Origin: a virus
Reading direction: 5' to 3' (one strand)
Virus record (IMG/VR): IMGVR_UViG_3300046009_010096
Coordinates: 1-26,389 of that record
Length of the DNA: 26,389 bases
The notes beneath the pieces are model-generated. The model was not told the origin of the DNA, ran no database searches, and saw only the letters and a list, made by a program, of their open reading frames with translations. Each line of letters starts with the position of its first letter. The first letter of the stretch is position 1. Position numbers and translations under genes: made by a program. This document shows, in pieces, positions 24,118 through 26,389 of this stretch.

Positions 24118-25281
24118 ATGACTACTGCAAATGTTGTTATTCAACCTAACTTACAAAATGATCTGAGTTTACGCACCTATAATCTTGGAGGACCTGGTCC
24201 TATAAGTCAGGCCAGCGCAATTGAAGCTGCAGGTAATATTCAAACTTTAAATCAATTGCGTAATGAAATGATCGATTATATAAGATTACGGTTAGGTGAT
24301 CAAATAGTAGATTTAGAACTGGACAAAGAACACTATGAGTTATCTATTAAACAGGCACTTACAAAATATAGACAGAAAGCACAAAACGCAGTAGAAGAAA
24401 GCTATGCATTTTTAGATTTGTTACCAGAAGTGCAAGAATATATTCTTCCTAACTATATAATGGAAGTAAGACAGATATTTCGCAGAGGCATAGGTAGTAC
24501 AACCGGCACAACAGCAAGTCAATTTGAACCGTTTGCTAGTGGTTACTTGAACACTTATATGTTAGTGGCAGGTCGTGTGGGAGGTTTACTAAACTATGAA
24601 TTATTCACTCAGTATCAAGAGTTGGCAATGACAATGTTCGGTGGTTACATGAACTACACTTGGAATCGTGTAACCAAGAAGTTAACGCTGGTACGCAAGA
24701 TGCCAGAATATGGACATACCTATTTTACCTTAAATTCTTTAACTGCTGCTGGTACAACTATAGGCAGTACAATAACCATTAATTTAGGGCAACCAGTTAC
24801 GTTGGCTGCAGGCAACAGTTTGTACATTCAAAATTGTCCTGTAAGCGGCTATAGTGGGCAATATACTGTAGTTTCTGTTAACAATAGTAATACGGTGATT
24901 ACAGTGCAAGCCACCCAAGCGTTAGGATCTAATTCAGTTACTGGCTTTAATTTGAGCCAAACACAAATTTGGAGTCCTGAAGTGGATGGATTAAACAATA
25001 CCGAAAGTGTTCTACTTTGGATATTTAATTACAAGCCAGACAGTATGCTTTTAAGTGATCCACAAGTTTATCCATGGTTGCAGGAATATGCTTTAGCATT
25101 TTGTAAGAGTATTTTAGGGCAGGCACGTGGTAAATTTGCCAGTATAGCGGGTCCTCAAGCTGGCACTCAATTGAATGGAGCAGCCTTGCTACAAGAAGCG
25201 CAAGCAGAAATGGAAAAATTGGAAGAAGATTTGAAAAACTATGTTGATGGATCGCAACCGTTGACATGGGTCATAGGATAA
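24118..25281 (+). CDS. 13: Neck protein gp13 homologue with beta-rich insert (387 aa)
   Basis: LRNEMIDYIRLRLGDQIVDLEL (47-68), EHYELSIKQALTKYRQKAQN, EESYAFLDL and LPNYIMEVRQIFRRG fit gp13 of T4-like phages, as does the end VYPWLQEYALAFCKSILGQARGK. T4 gp13 has 309 residues; most of the excess is a beta-rich insert at about 205-275. The longer frame from ATG 24097 would begin inside the terminator stem and lacks a ribosome binding site; ATG 24118 has AGGA at good spacing. gp13 with gp14 forms the neck completing the head. Confidence 0.83.
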   Translation: MTTANVVIQPNLQNDLSLRTYNLGGPGPISQASAIEAAGNIQTLNQLRNEMIDYIRLRLGDQIVDLELDKEHYELSIKQALTKYRQKAQNAVEESYAFLDLLPEVQEYILPNYIMEVRQIFRRGIGSTTGTTASQFEPFASGYLNTYMLVAGRVGGLLNYELFTQYQELAMTMFGGYMNYTWNRVTKKLTLVRKMPEYGHTYFTLNSLTAAGTTIGSTITINLGQPVTLAAGNSLYIQNCPVSGYSGQYTVVSVNNSNTVITVQATQALGSNSVTGFNLSQTQIWSPEVDGLNNTESVLLWIFNYKPDSMLLSDPQVYPWLQEYALAFCKSILGQARGKFASIAGPQAGTQLNGAALLQEAQAEMEKLEEDLKNYVDGSQPLTWVIG

Positions 25282-25309
25282 TGTAATATAAGCTTACGGA
25301 GTTTATATT

Positions 25310-25906
25310 ATGATTATTGGTATTTGCGGTTTGATTGGCGCAGGCAAGGATACTGCAGCCGATTATCTTGTTAACTTCCATGGTTTCAAACGAGACAGTT
25401 TTGCTGCTACATTAAAAGATGCAGTAGCATCGGTGTTTAGTTGGGATCGAGAGTTATTGGAAGGACGTACTAAACATGCTCGTGAATGGCGTGAAGAAAT
25501 TGATCCATGGTGGAGTGAAAGATTAAAAATGCCTGGATTAACTCCGAGACTTATTTTGCAACTTTGGGGTACAGAAGTTTGTCGTCAGGGATTTCATGAT
25601 GACATTTGGATTGCCAGTTTGGAAAATAAACTACGAAAGTCAGAAGACAGCATTGTAATCAGTGACTGCAGATTTCCTAATGAAATCACAGCCATACGGC
25701 GTGCAGGCGGTAGAGTAGTCAGAATTGTTAGAGGTCCAGACCCTGAGTGGTTTAAAACTGCAAGATTTCATCCAGAGTGTATGAAAGTTGATTGGCCCGA
25801 AATTCATGCTAGTGAATACAGTTGGGCCACAACAGATTTTGATGCTGTTATTGAAAACAATGCTAGTATAGAAGATTTGTACAGGGCTCTTAAAAATCTG
25901 GTGTAA
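25310..25906 (+). CDS. 1: Deoxynucleoside monophosphate kinase, T4 gp1-like (198 aa)
   Basis: Begins IGICGLIGAGKDTAADYL, a P-loop GxxGxGKDT at residues 7-15, then FKRDSFAATLKDAVASVFSWDRELLEG, LQLWGTEVCRQGFHDDIWI and VISDCRFPNEI. This order matches T4 gene 1 kinase and its marine phage relatives, which phosphorylate dNMPs for DNA synthesis. ACGGAG lies ten bases before the ATG. Its 3' end overlaps the convergent zinc-ribbon gene by 17 bases. Confidence 0.88.
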   Translation: MIIGICGLIGAGKDTAADYLVNFHGFKRDSFAATLKDAVASVFSWDRELLEGRTKHAREWREEIDPWWSERLKMPGLTPRLILQLWGTEVCRQGFHDDIWIASLENKLRKSEDSIVISDCRFPNEITAIRRAGGRVVRIVRGPDPEWFKTARFHPECMKVDWPEIHASEYSWATTDFDAVIENNASIEDLYRALKNLV

Positions 25907-26255
25907 TTGGACTTTCTCGCCAAGGCAATCTACTATTGGCAATTTCGACTCTGCAATTTAAACAAACAGATTTTAAATTTATTGAAGATAAATTTTTTAA
26001 ATTTCCATCTACATGATAAACTGTAAGTTGTTTGTCAGGAAATTTTGCAACATACCCACATTTTTCGCAATGCATTTTTTTCCTATAGCCTGCTTTAAAC
26101 CATGCCGACGGCTTAGGTTTTAATTTTTTACCCTTCCTAATACAACTATCACACATCTTTCTATAATGATGGATGTTGTTTTTGATATAGTTCACAGCAG
26201 CTGGCGTGTGCCCACATACTGCACATAATGGTCTTTGCATTTGGTATTTACCCAT
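25890..26255 (-). CDS. Zinc-ribbon/HNH-like protein (121 aa)
   Basis: Four Cys pairs, CAVC (11-14), CDSC (35-38), CEKC (63-66) and CLNC (98-101), suggest two zinc sites. VYHVDGNLKNLSSINLKSVC resembles an HNH core (His81, Asn85/Asn88). The N terminus MGKYQMQRPLC and AVNYIKN..HHYRKMC.SC match a protein I recall near gp18 in marine T4-like phages. A TTG start at 26276 would add seven residues; ATG 26255 with AAAGG immediately upstream gives the family N terminus. Whether it is a nuclease, homing enzyme or regulator is unknown. Confidence 0.72.
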   Translation of the reverse strand: MGKYQMQRPLCAVCGHTPAAVNYIKNNIHHYRKMCDSCIRKGKKLKPKPSAWFKAGYRKKMHCEKCGYVAKFPDKQLTVYHVDGNLKNLSSINLKSVCLNCRVEIANSRLPWRESPITPDF

Positions 26256-26298
26256 ACCTTTGCAAAGGGCAGTCAATTTGACTTTTTTTATCAGTTTC

Positions 26299-26307
26299 GA
26301 TAAATAT
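26299..26307 (+). promoter_or_regulatory. Late promoter motif for the tail sheath gene
   Basis: GATAAATAT lies 25 bases before the gp18 ATG, at the same distance as the motif before the collagen-like fibre. An AGGAAG ribosome binding site is at 26321-26326. Confidence 0.6.
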
Positions 26308-26332
26308 CTTTAACAGATAGAGGAAGAACAAC

Positions 26333-26389
26333 ATGGCTTTAGTTTCTCCAGGCGTACAAGTTACCGTCTCTTTCATTCCTCCTCTCTCC
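26333..26389 (+). CDS. 18: Tail sheath protein gp18, first 19 codons (3' end outside window)
   Basis: ATGGCTTTAGTTTCTCCAGG encodes MALVSPG, and VQVTV follows. This is the standard start of T4-like tail sheath proteins in marine phages. The strong AGGAAG ribosome binding site, late promoter motif and position after neck genes agree. The last seven codons (SFIPPLS) do not continue in the TDES-like way I expect for this family. Confidence 0.75.
   Translation, partial: MALVSPGVQVTVSFIPPLS

Overview
The window is a 26.4 kb piece of an AT-rich genome of a contractile-tailed, T4-like bacteriophage, most likely related to the marine T4-like phages of cyanobacteria, SAR11 and similar hosts. The evidence is a set of recognisable T4-type virion genes: neck proteins gp13 and gp14, tail sheath stabiliser gp15, the dNMP kinase gp1 and the first codons of the tail sheath gp18. 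Coding is dense, neighbouring genes overlap by a few bases, and TAAATA-type late promoter motifs stand before structural genes. I saw no tRNA, rRNA, integrase, transposase or CRISPR array. The host cannot be named from the sequence.

Layout. (1) 1-10177, plus strand: adhesion and fibre genes. These are the 3' part of a fibre protein, a small virion protein, an IPT/Ig plus beta-propeller protein, a 1916-residue fibre of which about 61 percent is collagen-like Gly-X-Y sequence, a beta-sandwich adhesin-like protein and a 56-residue ORF. (2) 10234-19172, plus strand: a tightly coupled operon-like run. It holds a GT4 glycosyltransferase, a cupin, a prolyl-4-hydroxylase-type dioxygenase, a hexapeptide acyltransferase, a shortened DegT aminotransferase, GDP-mannose 4,6-dehydratase, a fucosyltransferase-fold enzyme, a putative glycosyltransferase, a GT10 fucosyltransferase-like enzyme, two tandem DUF6445 dioxygenase-like paralogues and two further 2OG-Fe(II) oxygenase-like proteins. 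(3) 19162-22570, minus strand: gp14, gp15 and a Nudix hydrolase, an inverted block. (4) 22571-24117: a compact intergenic region with a near-consensus sigma70 promoter rightward and a late promoter leftward, two conserved-looking unknown genes, then a terminator. (5) 24118-26389: gp13, gp1, a zinc-ribbon/HNH-like gene on the minus strand, and the start of gp18.

How the parts may work together. The fibre block supplies host-contact proteins. The next block encodes enzymes to make and transfer a 6-deoxy (probably 4-amino, N-acylated) mannose-type sugar, mixed with five Fe(II)/2OG-type dioxygenase homologues. The most interesting hypothesis is that some of these enzymes modify the collagen-like fibre or another virion protein by hydroxylation and glycosylation, in a way reminiscent of collagen modification in animals and giant viruses. 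The sequence shows only adjacency and family membership, so this remains inference. Modification of the host surface is an open alternative.

All family assignments come from reading motifs and from memory. No database search was run.
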